DNA from: JAKEFM01 sp035695825
GTDB taxonomy: Bacteria; Planctomycetota; UBA1135; JAKEFM01
Assembly: GCA_035695825.1 (NCBI GenBank)
Contig: DASRRH010000031.1
Location: 1-64,000 of the forward strand
DNA: 64,000 nucleotides
Direction: 5' to 3'
The notes under the pieces: generated by a model
Seen by the model: only the letters and a program-made list of their open reading frames with translations
Databases searched by the model: none
Told to the model about the DNA's origin: nothing
Shown: positions 50,773 through 60,400 of the stretch, in pieces
How the letters are laid out: each line of letters opens with the position of its first letter
Numbering within the stretch: position 1 is the first letter of the stretch
Position numbers and translations under genes: made by a program

Positions 50773-52388
50773 TCGGGATCGGCGTCGACGCCGGCACGAA
50801 GGCCGTCCGGATCGTCGAGGTCCGGGGGAAGGCGGGGGTCTTCCGCGTCACCCGCTTCCTCGAGCGCCCGCGGAAGGCCGGAGCCTCGGCGGGGGAGACG
50901 CTCCGCGAGGCGGCCGAGGAAGGGAAGCTCCGGGGGAAGGGGGCCCGGGTCGGCCTCACGGGGCGCGACGTGATCTACCGCTACCTCCAGGTCCCCCCGG
51001 TCCCGGAGTGGCAGCTGCGCAACCTGATGAAGATCGAGGTCGGTTCCCTCGCCGCGCAGCCGGGAGGGGAGGTGGCGGCCGACTTCAACCTCCTCCCGGT
51101 GCCGCGGGGGCTCGGCGGGGAGGACACGGTCCTCCTCGCGGTCGCGCGCTCCGCCGCGCTCGAGGAGCTGCTCGGCGCCCTCGGGAAGAGCCCTCTCAAG
51201 CTCGGCTCCTTCGCCCCGAACGCCCTCGCGCTCTACGCGGCCTATCTCCACGGCGGGGACCCGAAGGGGTGGACGCTCCTCGCGAACCTCGGCGACGAGA
51301 ACACGGACGTCGCCCTCGCGAACGGCACGGACCTCGCCTTCGCCCGCAATCTCGCGGGGGGGGGCAAGGCCTTCACGGATGCGATCGCGCAGCGCTTCAA
51401 CGTCTCCGCGGAGAGGGCCGAGCGCCTGAAGGTCGAGCTCGGGAACGTCGACCCGGGCGCGAAGGACCGCTACGCGTCGAGCCAGGAGGAGAAAGTGAGC
51501 CACGCCGCGCTCTCGGCGGCGGGCCAGGTCCACGCCCTCCTCCAGTCCGTGCCGATGCTCGCGCGGACGCAGGCCAAGGTCGCGGAGGCGAAGATCGAGC
51601 GCGTCCTCCTCTCGGGCGGAGGGGGGAGGCTCCGCGGGCTCTCCGAGTACCTCGCCGCCTCGCTCGGCGTCCCGGTCGCGCCCTTCGACCCCTTCGGGGC
51701 CCTCGACGTCTCGGGCCTCCCGGCCGGGGAGGACGCCGCGCTCGAGGCGAGCGGGCCCGCTGCCGCGTGCGCCCTCGGACTCGCCCTCCTCGGCGCGGAC
51801 CCGACGGCCTACTCCCTCGAGATCCTCCCCGAGTCGGTCCGCCGCCGCCGGGCGTTCGCGCGAGGGGGAGCCTTCGCGATCGCCTCCGGCGTCCTCGCGG
51901 GGGCGTTCCTCGTCGGCGACTTCGCCCTCACCTGGAAGGACGCCTCGAAGTACGAGGGGAACGCGAAGGTCCTCGTCGCGCAGGGGAAGGCGCGCGAGAA
52001 GGCGAACGCGGACGCGGAGGCGGTCCTCGCCGAGACGGAGGCCCTCGGGAAGAAGGGTCGGATCCTCGAGGAGCGCGCGCAGGCGGGCGCGGGGCTGGTG
52101 CGGGCCCACGCCCTCCTCCAGCGCCACCTCCCCGCCGACCTCTGGGTCACGCGGGTCGCCCTCGATCGCAAGGCCGAGGCGGGCCTGAAGACGGGGGAGG
52201 ACCCTCGTCCGATCGTCCTCGTCGAGGGGCAGGGGCGCGAGGGGGCCTCCGGGATCGAGGGGACGTTCGGCCAGTTCGCGGAGGCGCTCGGGGCGGAGAA
52301 GGTGTCGGTCGTGACGCGCGGCGCCGGCCGCGTCAAAGGAGCGTTCCAGTTCTCCGTCGAGCTCAACCTCTTCCCGGAGGGGGAGTGA
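50769..52388 (+). CDS. PilM-PilN fusion (GspL-like inner-membrane platform protein)
   Basis: 539 residues from GTG 50769 (GTGA overlap). Residues 1-~345 are an actin-like PilM domain: IGIGVDAGTKAVRIVEV (phosphate 1), LGDENTDVALANGTDLAFARNLAGGGKAFTD, RFNVSAERAERLKVELG and the second phosphate loop VLLSGGGGRLRGLSEYLA. A membrane span follows at ~362-381 (AIASGVLAGAFLVGDFAL), then a coiled coil and a periplasmic ferredoxin-like PilN domain ending FQFSVELNLFPEG. PilM and PilN are usually separate in type IV pili and joined in GspL of type II systems, so this fusion resembles GspL in layout but PilM in sequence. It should link the ATPase ring to the pseudopilus platform. Confidence 0.85.
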   Translation: MIGIGVDAGTKAVRIVEVRGKAGVFRVTRFLERPRKAGASAGETLREAAEEGKLRGKGARVGLTGRDVIYRYLQVPPVPEWQLRNLMKIEVGSLAAQPGGEVAADFNLLPVPRGLGGEDTVLLAVARSAALEELLGALGKSPLKLGSFAPNALALYAAYLHGGDPKGWTLLANLGDENTDVALANGTDLAFARNLAGGGKAFTDAIAQRFNVSAERAERLKVELGNVDPGAKDRYASSQEEKVSHAALSAAGQVHALLQSVPMLARTQAKVAEAKIERVLLSGGGGRLRGLSEYLAASLGVPVAPFDPFGALDVSGLPAGEDAALEASGPAAACALGLALLGADPTAYSLEILPESVRRRRAFARGGAFAIASGVLAGAFLVGDFALTWKDASKYEGNAKVLVAQGKAREKANADAEAVLAETEALGKKGRILEERAQAGAGLVRAHALLQRHLPADLWVTRVALDRKAEAGLKTGEDPRPIVLVEGQGREGASGIEGTFGQFAEALGAEKVSVVTRGAGRVKGAFQFSVELNLFPEGE

Positions 52389-52389
52389 C

Positions 52390-53163
52390 TTGGACCCGAC
52401 CGCCTTCCTCCAGCAGAACCGGAAGTTCCTGATCGGAGTCTCGCTCGGAGCCGTCGTCTTCCTCGTCGGCCGCACGGTGACGGCGCGGACGGTGGGGGAC
52501 TCCCTCGACGCCGCGCTCCTCGACATCCGCCGGGAGGGGCGAAAGCTCCGGGAGCAGCGCTACGGCCCCAAGGAACTGAAGAAGGCGCGCGAGGTGCGCG
52601 ACGGCCTCGCGGCGGGCTTCGAGGCGCTCCGCGCCCGCGTCGAGTTCGTGCCGAACCCGCGCTTCGTCCTCCCCGAGGGGGCCTCCTCTCCGTCGGTCTT
52701 CTACCTCGAGGCGACCGCGAAGGCGAAGGAGGAGCTTCGGGCGAAGTCGGCGCGGGCCGACGTCGAGATCGACGAACGACTCGGCCTCCCCCCCCTCTCC
52801 CCTCCGACGAAGGAAGAGATCCGGCGGACGCTGCGCGCGCTCGACCTCGCCCACCGGCTCGTCGACAAGGCGATCGACGCGCGCGTGCGCCGGATCGAGG
52901 AGATCCGCCCCGCCGAGGCGCGCGGCCGGCGCAAGAGCGGGGAAAAGGGAGGGGGAGGGTTCCTCGACGAGGTCCGGATCTCCCTCAAGGTCTCGGGGCC
53001 GCCGCCGTCCGTGGCGCGGTTCCTCGAGGACACGCAGCGCGGGGAGAGGATCGTCCCTCTGGGTGCGTCCGCCGCGCTCGTCCGCTCGGCGGAGCGGGAG
53101 GGGGAGGTCGTCGCGACGCTCGAGTTCGCGGCGATCGAGGTCCACCCGGAGCGGGAGCCCTAG
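52390..53163 (+). CDS. PilO/GspM-like platform protein
   Basis: 257 residues from TTG 52390, one base after the previous stop, with GGAGGGGGA upstream. An N-terminal span at ~14-30 (LIGVSLGAVVFLVG) follows a short cytoplasmic tail, then a coiled coil (~35-85) and a periplasmic beta/alpha domain ending VVATLEFAAIEVHPERE. This layout and the position after the PilM-PilN fusion fit PilO or GspM. Sequence similarity is weak, and an insert of charged residues (RGRRKSGEKGGGG) splits the periplasmic domain. It would pair with the PilN part to form the platform. Confidence 0.7.
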   Translation: MDPTAFLQQNRKFLIGVSLGAVVFLVGRTVTARTVGDSLDAALLDIRREGRKLREQRYGPKELKKAREVRDGLAAGFEALRARVEFVPNPRFVLPEGASSPSVFYLEATAKAKEELRAKSARADVEIDERLGLPPLSPPTKEEIRRTLRALDLAHRLVDKAIDARVRRIEEIRPAEARGRRKSGEKGGGGFLDEVRISLKVSGPPPSVARFLEDTQRGERIVPLGASAALVRSAEREGEVVATLEFAAIEVHPEREP

Positions 53164-53187
53164 GAGGCCCTCGGGAACCCGCCGTCG

Positions 53188-55872
53188 ATGAAACTGACCC
53201 GGGAGCAGGGACTCTTCCTCGTCGTGCTCGTCCTCGTCGCGTTCCTCGGCCGCGGCTGGTTCGGCGACCGGGGATCCGAGCGCGCGGGGTCGCCGAAGGG
53301 GCGCGACCTCCCCCCGCTCCGGACCCTCGACCCGGCGAGGTCCGCCGTCGGGAAGGAGGGGTACGTCCCGGAGGGGAGGTCTCCCTTCGCGCAGCCCCGC
53401 GACACGCGGCCGCTGCCGCCGCTTCCGCTCGAGCCCCCCCCGCTCGACCCCCTCCCCATCCTCGTCCCGCCGGGCTTTCCCCACGCGGCGGTCAAGCGGT
53501 TCGGCGACTTCTATCGGATCCCCTACGCTCCGCTCTCCCTCCCTCCCGAGGACGGCGCCGGCGGGCAAGCGGGCGAAGCCTCCCCCGCGACGGCCCCTCT
53601 CCCCGCCGAGCCGGAGGACCGCGCCTCGCGCGTGGAGGCGTGGAAGAGGCAGTACGACTGGCACCGCGTGGCCCTCGGCTACGAGTTCGGCCACATCCTG
53701 AACCCCGACCGGTTCCGGCTGCGGGACTCCGCGCGCGCGGCGGAGCCGCTCCGCTTCGTGCCGGTCGACCCCGCGAAGGGGAAGCCGATCTCCGGGGAGA
53801 TCCAGGTCCCCCGCGAGCAGAACGGCCAGGCGATCGAGTTCGGGTTCGCGGACACGCTCGCGAACCGGATCGAAGAGCGCTTCGTCACGCTGCGCTACAA
53901 CTCGGGCAACATCCCCGATCTCCTCGCGTTCGCCGAGTGGTGCCTCGAGAAGGGGGTCGAGGAGCCGAAGGCCTTCGCCCACGCGGAGCAGGTCTACCGG
54001 GAGATCGTCAAGCTCGACCCCGGCGACCCCGCGGGGGCGCTCGGGCTCGGCCGCCTCCTCGAGCGGGCGTTCCGCCTCGAGGAGGCGTGGGATCACTACC
54101 GGTCCATGGCGGAGGGGCCCTTCAAGCAGCGCGCGGCCCCTCACGCGCGCCTCGGGACTCTCGCGGCCCGCCTCGACCTGCCGGAGCGGGCCGAGGAGGA
54201 GTTCCGCGAGGCGTTGCGCCTCGAGCCCACCGTGCCGGAGGCCCACGCGGGCTTCGGGGAGTTCCTCCTCGCGGACGGGCGGGTGGAGGAGGCTCTCCCC
54301 GAGTGCGAATCGGCGCTTCGCCTCGAGCCCACGGCCGCGGCGGCGAAGGCGAGGATCCGCTCCCTCCTCGGCCGCGCGCGCCTCGCCGCGGGGGATCCGG
54401 CGGGAGCGAGGCGGGCCTTCGAGCAGGCCCTCGAGGCGGTCCCCGGAGATCCCTCCGCGCTCGCCGGGCGCGCGGCATGCTCCTACGCGGTCGGGGACTT
54501 CGCCTCGGCGATCGAGGACGCCTCCCGCGGGATCTCCGCGGGGACGGGGACGGTCGACCTCTACCTCGCGCGCGGCCTCGCGCGTCTGCGCCTCGCCTTC
54601 GCACGCCCCGCGGGCGAGTCAGGACCCCCCCTGCGGGAGGCGGAGACGGATCTGCGCGCGGCGGGCGCCCTCGATCCCCTGCGGACGGGGGAGGGGGACG
54701 CCGCGCTCGCGTTCCTCTTCCAGATGGCGGGACGGAACGAGGAGGCGCTCCAGGCCCTCGAAGAGGCCCTGGAGGAGGACCCGACCGACCCCTACACCCT
54801 CTACCTGCGCGGGCGGCTCCTCCGCGAGCGAGGGGAGATCGACGGGGCGAAGGAGTCCCTCGCCGCCGCCCTCGACCACGAGCTCGATTTCCCCGACGCG
54901 CTCGCGGAGCGGGGGATGGTCGCGCTCTCGGAGGGGCGCACGGACGACGCCCGCCGCTACCTCGCCCGCGCCGCCTCCCTCGCCCCGAAGGAGCCCTCGT
55001 TCCGGCTCCTCCTCGGCACGGCCGCGTTGCTGGCGGGGGAGAACGCCGTCTCGGAGGACCATTTCCGGCAGGTGGTCGCCATCGAGCGCGACTCCGGAGC
55101 GGCCCGGAACGGGCTCGGGGTCTGCGCCTACGCGCGGGGGGACACGCCCGCCGCGCTGAAGCAGTTCTCCGAGGTGATCGACCGGTTCAAGAACCGCCCC
55201 GACTCCCCCCATGCGCGCTACGCCAAGGAGACCTTCGACCGGATCAGCGACCACTGGAAGAAGGTCGAGTGGGTGGACGACTTCGAGCGGGCGGACCTGC
55301 GGAACGGCTGGATCGTCGAGGCCGAGGCGGGGCTCACGATCCGCCCCGTGAACGGGCATGTCTCGTTCGAGGGGAGCGCTTCCCGCGAGGGGGAGGCCCG
55401 CGTCTATCGCGAGATCGCCACGCGCGACTTCGTCTCCTTCGAGGCGACGCTCCTCGTGGGGACGGAGGACCAGTCCGCCGCCTGCGGGATCTTCCTCTCC
55501 TCGGAGTCCTCCGGAGGGGGGGGAAAGGTGGGGGTCAACTTCCGGGCCGACGTCGCGCGAACCCGGGATGGGGAGGTCCTCTGCCGTCTCACCACGAATC
55601 CCCGCGAACGAGCGGAGCCGATCCCGGCCCCCCCCGGCGTCACCTGGAAGAAGGGCTCCCCCGTCCGGCTCTCGATCGAGCGCGCGGGGACCTCCGACGA
55701 CCCCAGGCTCCGGATCACCGTCGACGGCGAGCCGATCTTCGACAAGCCCGTCCGCGAGTTCCGCGGCGTCTCCGGCTACTACCGGATCGGCGTCTTCGTC
55801 CAGATGGAAGGGGCCGGTCGGGGAGCGGACGTCTCCTTCGACTCCGTCCGGCTCGTCTACCGGCAGGGGTGA
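53188..55872 (+). CDS. Membrane-anchored TPR protein with C-terminal jelly-roll domain
   Basis: 894 residues. One N-terminal span (~8-20), a Pro-rich linker (PLPPLPLEPPPLDPLPIL), then about twelve TPR units (~240-665), for example AEEEFREALRLEPTVPEAHAGFGEFL and AMVALSEGRTDDARRYLARAASLAPKEP. The last ~200 residues form a beta jelly-roll of the LamG/DUF1080 kind (DDFERADLRNGWIV, VSFEATLLVGTEDQSAACGIFL, LRITVDGEPIFDKPV). TPR proteins help assemble secretins or pilotins in type II/IV machines, while the jelly-roll suggests glycan or protein contact. It lies between the platform genes and the pseudopilins, in the same operon. Confidence 0.83.
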   Translation: MKLTREQGLFLVVLVLVAFLGRGWFGDRGSERAGSPKGRDLPPLRTLDPARSAVGKEGYVPEGRSPFAQPRDTRPLPPLPLEPPPLDPLPILVPPGFPHAAVKRFGDFYRIPYAPLSLPPEDGAGGQAGEASPATAPLPAEPEDRASRVEAWKRQYDWHRVALGYEFGHILNPDRFRLRDSARAAEPLRFVPVDPAKGKPISGEIQVPREQNGQAIEFGFADTLANRIEERFVTLRYNSGNIPDLLAFAEWCLEKGVEEPKAFAHAEQVYREIVKLDPGDPAGALGLGRLLERAFRLEEAWDHYRSMAEGPFKQRAAPHARLGTLAARLDLPERAEEEFREALRLEPTVPEAHAGFGEFLLADGRVEEALPECESALRLEPTAAAAKARIRSLLGRARLAAGDPAGARRAFEQALEAVPGDPSALAGRAACSYAVGDFASAIEDASRGISAGTGTVDLYLARGLARLRLAFARPAGESGPPLREAETDLRAAGALDPLRTGEGDAALAFLFQMAGRNEEALQALEEALEEDPTDPYTLYLRGRLLRERGEIDGAKESLAAALDHELDFPDALAERGMVALSEGRTDDARRYLARAASLAPKEPSFRLLLGTAALLAGENAVSEDHFRQVVAIERDSGAARNGLGVCAYARGDTPAALKQFSEVIDRFKNRPDSPHARYAKETFDRISDHWKKVEWVDDFERADLRNGWIVEAEAGLTIRPVNGHVSFEGSASREGEARVYREIATRDFVSFEATLLVGTEDQSAACGIFLSSESSGGGGKVGVNFRADVARTRDGEVLCRLTTNPRERAEPIPAPPGVTWKKGSPVRLSIERAGTSDDPRLRITVDGEPIFDKPVREFRGVSGYYRIGVFVQMEGAGRGADVSFDSVRLVYRQG

Positions 55873-55876
55873 CGCG

Positions 55877-56491
55877 ATGGGCTCCCGCCGCGGCTTCACG
55901 CTGATCGAGATCCTCCTCGTCCTCGCGATCCTCTCCCTCCTCCTCGTGATGCTCCTCCCCCGATTCGGGGAGTTCCTGAGCCGCGGAAAGGTCCAGGAGA
56001 CGCGCGCCCTCGCCCAGCAGCTCGCGGGGATGATCGACGCCTACAACAACGAGAGCGGCGACTTCCCCTCCTGCTCCTACAAGGGTCTCCCGGCGCAGCC
56101 CCCGAACGACCTGAACACGGGGACGGAGAGCCTCGTCGCCTTCCTCGCTTCGCCGACCTACGACGGGCCGAAGCCGGTCGAACGGATGCTCCTCAACTCC
56201 GACGAGGACCGCTTCCCGCGCAAGGTCACGGAGTACGCGGTCGACGACGCCTTCGAGGTGCACGACGCCTGGGGGAACCCCTTCGCCTACTTCCACAGCG
56301 CGGAGTACGACCGCAAGCAGACCTACCGCTGCGAGGGGGAGGCCGGACCGGGGGGCGACCAGGACGTCGATGCGCGGCGCAGCAAGAAGACCGGTAACTT
56401 TCTCCGGCCGCAGGACTTTCAATTGATCTCGGCAGGTCGCGATGGCGAGTTTGGCACCCCCGACGACGTCGTGTTCGGCGAAGAGCCCTGA
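55877..56491 (+). CDS. gspG: Major pseudopilin (GspG-like)
   Basis: 204 residues. The class III signal MGSRRG is cut before FTLIEILLVLAILSLLLV, with Glu at +5 of the mature protein, the prepilin-peptidase hallmark. A long N-terminal helix is followed by QALAQQLAGMIDAYNNESGDFPS-like sequence, the GspG pattern of a helix then a short loop, and the C-terminal region contains HDAWGNPFAYFHSAEYD and QLISAGRDGEFGTPDD, the calcium-site region of major pseudopilins (SAGRDGxxGTxDD). At 204 residues it is longer than typical GspG (~140), the extra lying in the loop. It should build the pseudopilus rod. Confidence 0.9.
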   Translation: MGSRRGFTLIEILLVLAILSLLLVMLLPRFGEFLSRGKVQETRALAQQLAGMIDAYNNESGDFPSCSYKGLPAQPPNDLNTGTESLVAFLASPTYDGPKPVERMLLNSDEDRFPRKVTEYAVDDAFEVHDAWGNPFAYFHSAEYDRKQTYRCEGEAGPGGDQDVDARRSKKTGNFLRPQDFQLISAGRDGEFGTPDDVVFGEEP

Positions 56492-57458
56492 CCGCGGGAC
56501 GACGCTCCTCGAGCTTCTCGTCGTCCTCACGCTCATCGGGGCCCTCCTCGGGATCGGCGTCGGCTTCGCCGCGCGGCTCACCTTTCCCCGGCAGGCCGCC
56601 GTCGAGTCCGTGAAGGGGGTCCTCCAGGCCGCCCGCGCCTTCGCCGTGACCCAGGGGAGCCTCGCGCGCGTCGTCGCGAGCCGCGAGGGGCGCTCCATCC
56701 AGCGGCTCGGCTTCCGGACGATCGGGGAGTGGCACTTCGAGGGGAGCGGGGCGGAGGGGGCGTTCGGCCTCACCTTCGACCTCCGCTCCGCCCGGGCGGT
56801 CGAGGATGGCCGGATCGGCTCCGCTCTCGCCTTCGAGGACGGGGGCTACGCGGAGTGCCCCGTCTCCTCCCTCCCTTCGTGGGAGTCCCGCGACGGCCTC
56901 GCCTTCAAGGCCGACGTCCGGTTGGAGCGCGGAGGAGGGATCGTCGCGCGGCGAGGGGAGTCCTGGCGGGTCGAGGTCCGCGCCGACGGCGGGGTCTCCG
57001 TCGACGTCGCCCTCGTCTCCCCGACGAAGGGGGAGGGCGCGCGGGGGGAGAGGCTCCGCGTCGACTCGGCTCCCGGCCTCGTGCGGCCCGGGCGCTGGGC
57101 GCGCCTCTCCTTCCTCTACGACCGGACCCACCTCCGCCTCTCCGTGGACGGGATCGAGCGCGCGCGGAGCCCCCGGGCGACCGAGCCCCTCTGGCTCGAC
57201 CGCGCGGCGCTGCGCCTCTCCGACCCGGAGCGGACGCTGCACGGCGCGATCGACGAGGTCTCCGTCGCCGCCCTCGTCGTCGAGGAGCCGCAGTTCCTCC
57301 CCGAGGGGGTCGAGTTCGCGGCGGACGCCGACCTCTGGTTCGACGCGGCGGGGAACCTCGACCCCGCGCGGCACGACGGACCGCTCGCGGTCGAGCTCAA
57401 GTTCGACCGCGGCGCCTCGCGGCGGATCGAGGTCACCACCTACGGGACGCTCCGATGA
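56442..57458 (+). CDS. gspH: Minor pseudopilin (GspH-like) with a LamG domain
   Basis: 338 residues from ATG 56442, overlapping gspG by 50 bases. The cleavage site is G19 before TTLLELLVVLTLIGALLGIG, Glu at +5. Residues ~95-280 form a concanavalin-A-like LamG module: GRIGSALAFEDGGYAECPVS, then WARLSFLYDRTHLRLSVDGIERAR and the closing LHGAIDEVSVAALVV. The GspH body continues after it and ends FDRGASRRIEVTTYG. GspH is normally about 150-190 residues, so the LamG domain is an insertion within the pilin-type fold. It would place a ligand-binding module at the pseudopilus. ATGA overlap to the next gene. Confidence 0.82.
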   Translation: MASLAPPTTSCSAKSPDRGTTLLELLVVLTLIGALLGIGVGFAARLTFPRQAAVESVKGVLQAARAFAVTQGSLARVVASREGRSIQRLGFRTIGEWHFEGSGAEGAFGLTFDLRSARAVEDGRIGSALAFEDGGYAECPVSSLPSWESRDGLAFKADVRLERGGGIVARRGESWRVEVRADGGVSVDVALVSPTKGEGARGERLRVDSAPGLVRPGRWARLSFLYDRTHLRLSVDGIERARSPRATEPLWLDRAALRLSDPERTLHGAIDEVSVAALVVEEPQFLPEGVEFAADADLWFDAAGNLDPARHDGPLAVELKFDRGASRRIEVTTYGTLR

Positions 57459-60400
57459 GCCGAAGGGAACCGCGCGGCTTCGCCCTGATCATCGTCCTCC
57501 TCGTCCTCGCCTCCCTCGTCGCGGTGGCGACCCCCTTCCTCCTCTCCATGCGCGCGGGGGACCGCGTCGCCGTGCACCGGACGGCCCAGGCGCGCGCGCG
57601 CCTCGCCGCGCAGGGAGGGATCGAGCACGCGCGCCGCTTCCTCCACGACACCTACCCCTCGCGCGACGCCTCCCCCCTCTCCGACGGCGCCGCGGAGCTC
57701 GCGGTCCCGCCGATCCCGAAGGAGGTCCTCGACGCGCGCGACCCGCGCGGGACGATCCTCTCCGTCCGCGCGGAGGACGAGCAGGGGAAGATCCACCTGA
57801 ACAGCGCCCCCCCCGCGCTCCTCGCCGCTCTCTTCGGCGGGCGCGCCTTCCTCGCGCGGGACGTCAAGGCCGACGACGCCGAGCTCTTCCTCGACGACGC
57901 CTCGGGGCTCCCGGAGGAGGGGATCGTCTGGCTCGGGAACGAGCTCGTCCACTACACGGGGAAGGCGGCAGGGAAGCTCACCGGCTGCACCCGCGGGGTC
58001 CTCGCGGGCGACGGGCGCTATGCGAAGGCGCGCGACCACGCCTCGGGCGCGCTCGTCCTCGACGACCGCGCGCGCGCGATCGCGCTCCACCGGATCGGCG
58101 AGACCTCGGACGGGCGCTGGCACCCGTTCGACTCCCCCTCGGGGGTCGCCGGGCTCGAGGGGGCCTCGCCCGCGGAGCCCTACACCCGGCGCGACTTCGA
58201 GCGGATCGCCTCCTTCGTCACCGTCTGGTCCGACCGACTCGGCGCGGGGGACTGGACGGCGCCGGTGCGGATCCACGAGTTCCAGAAGGACGCCGACGAG
58301 GTCTACCGCGTCCTCCGCACCGGGAACGCGCACGACTTCCCCGCGGGGGCGACCGTGCGGATCGCCTCGGGGAAGAGCGTCTTCCACGCCCTCGTCCTCG
58401 AGTCGAACCCGAGCGACGGGCGCGTCGTCCTCGAGGAAGGGCTCCCGACCGTGCCCGACCCCTTCCGCGCGACGATCTCCGCGCTCGTCCGCCACCCGGT
58501 GAACGCGAACAGCGCCTCCCCCGAGGTGCTGCGCCTCTGCCTCGAGGGGCTGCGGCGGCGGGCGGGGGGATCGTCGGAGTCCGTGAGCGCGTCCGAGGCC
58601 CGCGCCCTCGCCGACCGGATCGTCGCAGCGCGCGCGGAGCGCCCGATCGCGGGCTTCGAAGACTTCGTGCACCGCGTCCTCGAGCCGGCGGGGGTCGCGG
58701 GGGCGATCGCGGAGACCGACGTCGAGACGGTCCTGCGTAACGCCGAGAACGCCAACGACGCCTGGCTTCTCCTCTCGACCGTCCCCTTCACTTTCGCCTC
58801 GGGGGACGTCTACGCGATCGAGTCCGCCGCCTCGATCAACGCCCGCTCGGGAGTGGAGCGCGCGCGGCTCTCCGTCCGGGAGATCCGGGCGGTCCGGCCG
58901 CAGGAGGAACTCTTCCTCGCCCTCGGCACGCAGGTGGCCTTCGACGACCACCTGCGCCTCTCGCGCGCCGCCCGGCACTGGTGCACGGGGCCCTCGAACA
59001 CCTCGATGTGGGATTCGAAGCAGAACCCCGCCCATCCCGACGTCCCCCCCTCGCGCGCGATCCCGTTCCTCGGCCTCGCCGGGCTCGAGACCCAAGCCTT
59101 CCCCTCGGAGGTGCCGGAGGAGTCCTGGCTCCAGCTCTGGCCCGCGCGGCGCTTCGAGATCGGGCCCTACCTCAATCGGGTCGAGCACTTCGACTACGAC
59201 CGCGACCCCGAGGGGCGCGACCCGCGGAAGAAGCCGGCCTTGCACCCCGCGGTGGGGAACCCGGTCGCCCTCGCGGATCCGAGGGGCGTCCTCTTCCCCG
59301 GCTCGATGGAGGGGTGGTTCAAGTTCGACGGCGCGCCGGCGAACGGCTCGATCCTCCTCGACCTCGGCGCGGACGCGACCGAGAGGAACCGGATCAGCCT
59401 CCTCGTCGAGGGGCCCGACCTCGTGCTCCGGGCCTACGACGCCGGGGGGGAGGACTCCTTCACGCCCGACCGCGACGCGGCGGAGGTCCACCTCCCGACG
59501 GCCGGGCTCGCGCCGAACACGACCTGGCACCACCTGCTCGCCTCCTTCCGCGGGACGCGGCCGAGCGACCTCCTCCTCCAAGTCGACGGCGTCCGCAGGA
59601 CCGGGACCGTGACGCACGGCCTCACCCGCCTCGCGAGCCGGATCAGCGCGGAGGACACGGTGATCCCGGTCGAGTCGACGAAGGGCTTCCCCGCCTCCGG
59701 CACGTTCGTCGTCCGGATCGGAGGCGACGAGAACGCTCCCGGGACCGGCGAGCTGGCGGAGGTGAGGGTCGACGGGCACACGCTCGCCGCGACGTGGTCG
59801 GCGCAGGGGAACGCGACGCAGAACTACGCCGGCGGCCGCGGCGCGCGCGCCTTCCTCCCCGCCTCGGGGGCGGGGATCCCGGCCGCCTACGACCCGGTGG
59901 GGTCGACGGCACGGATCCACGAGCGGGGGGAGAAGGTCGAGCTCTGCGGGTACGCCGCGACGCTCGCCTCGAACCTGCCGCTCGGGGGCGCAAGGCTCGC
60001 GGAGAAAGTCGGGCGGTTCACCGTCGCCTACGTGAAGACCGCGACTCCGCCGGACACGTTCTCGGGGACGGCCGACGGGGGGAGCCTCACCTGGGGAACG
60101 GGGATCTACAAGAACGCTACGCAGTGGGAGCTCGAGCCGGTCGACGCGAGCGAGACCAGCACGTTCATGGACGCGTTCCAGCAGAACGGGGGGTACGCCC
60201 TCGTCTTCCAGTTCAAGCACTTCCCGGGGAGCACGAACCCTCGGTTCCTCACGTCGGATCAGCACCCGGTCTTCGCCCCGGAACTCATTCGCTATGGCGG
60301 GAAGAGCGGGAAGAAGCTGAACGTGCCGGCGACCGGCCGCGGGAAGGTCGCGGCGCTCTTTCCCGGCCAGAACCAGGGATTCATCGGGACGGCAGGTCAG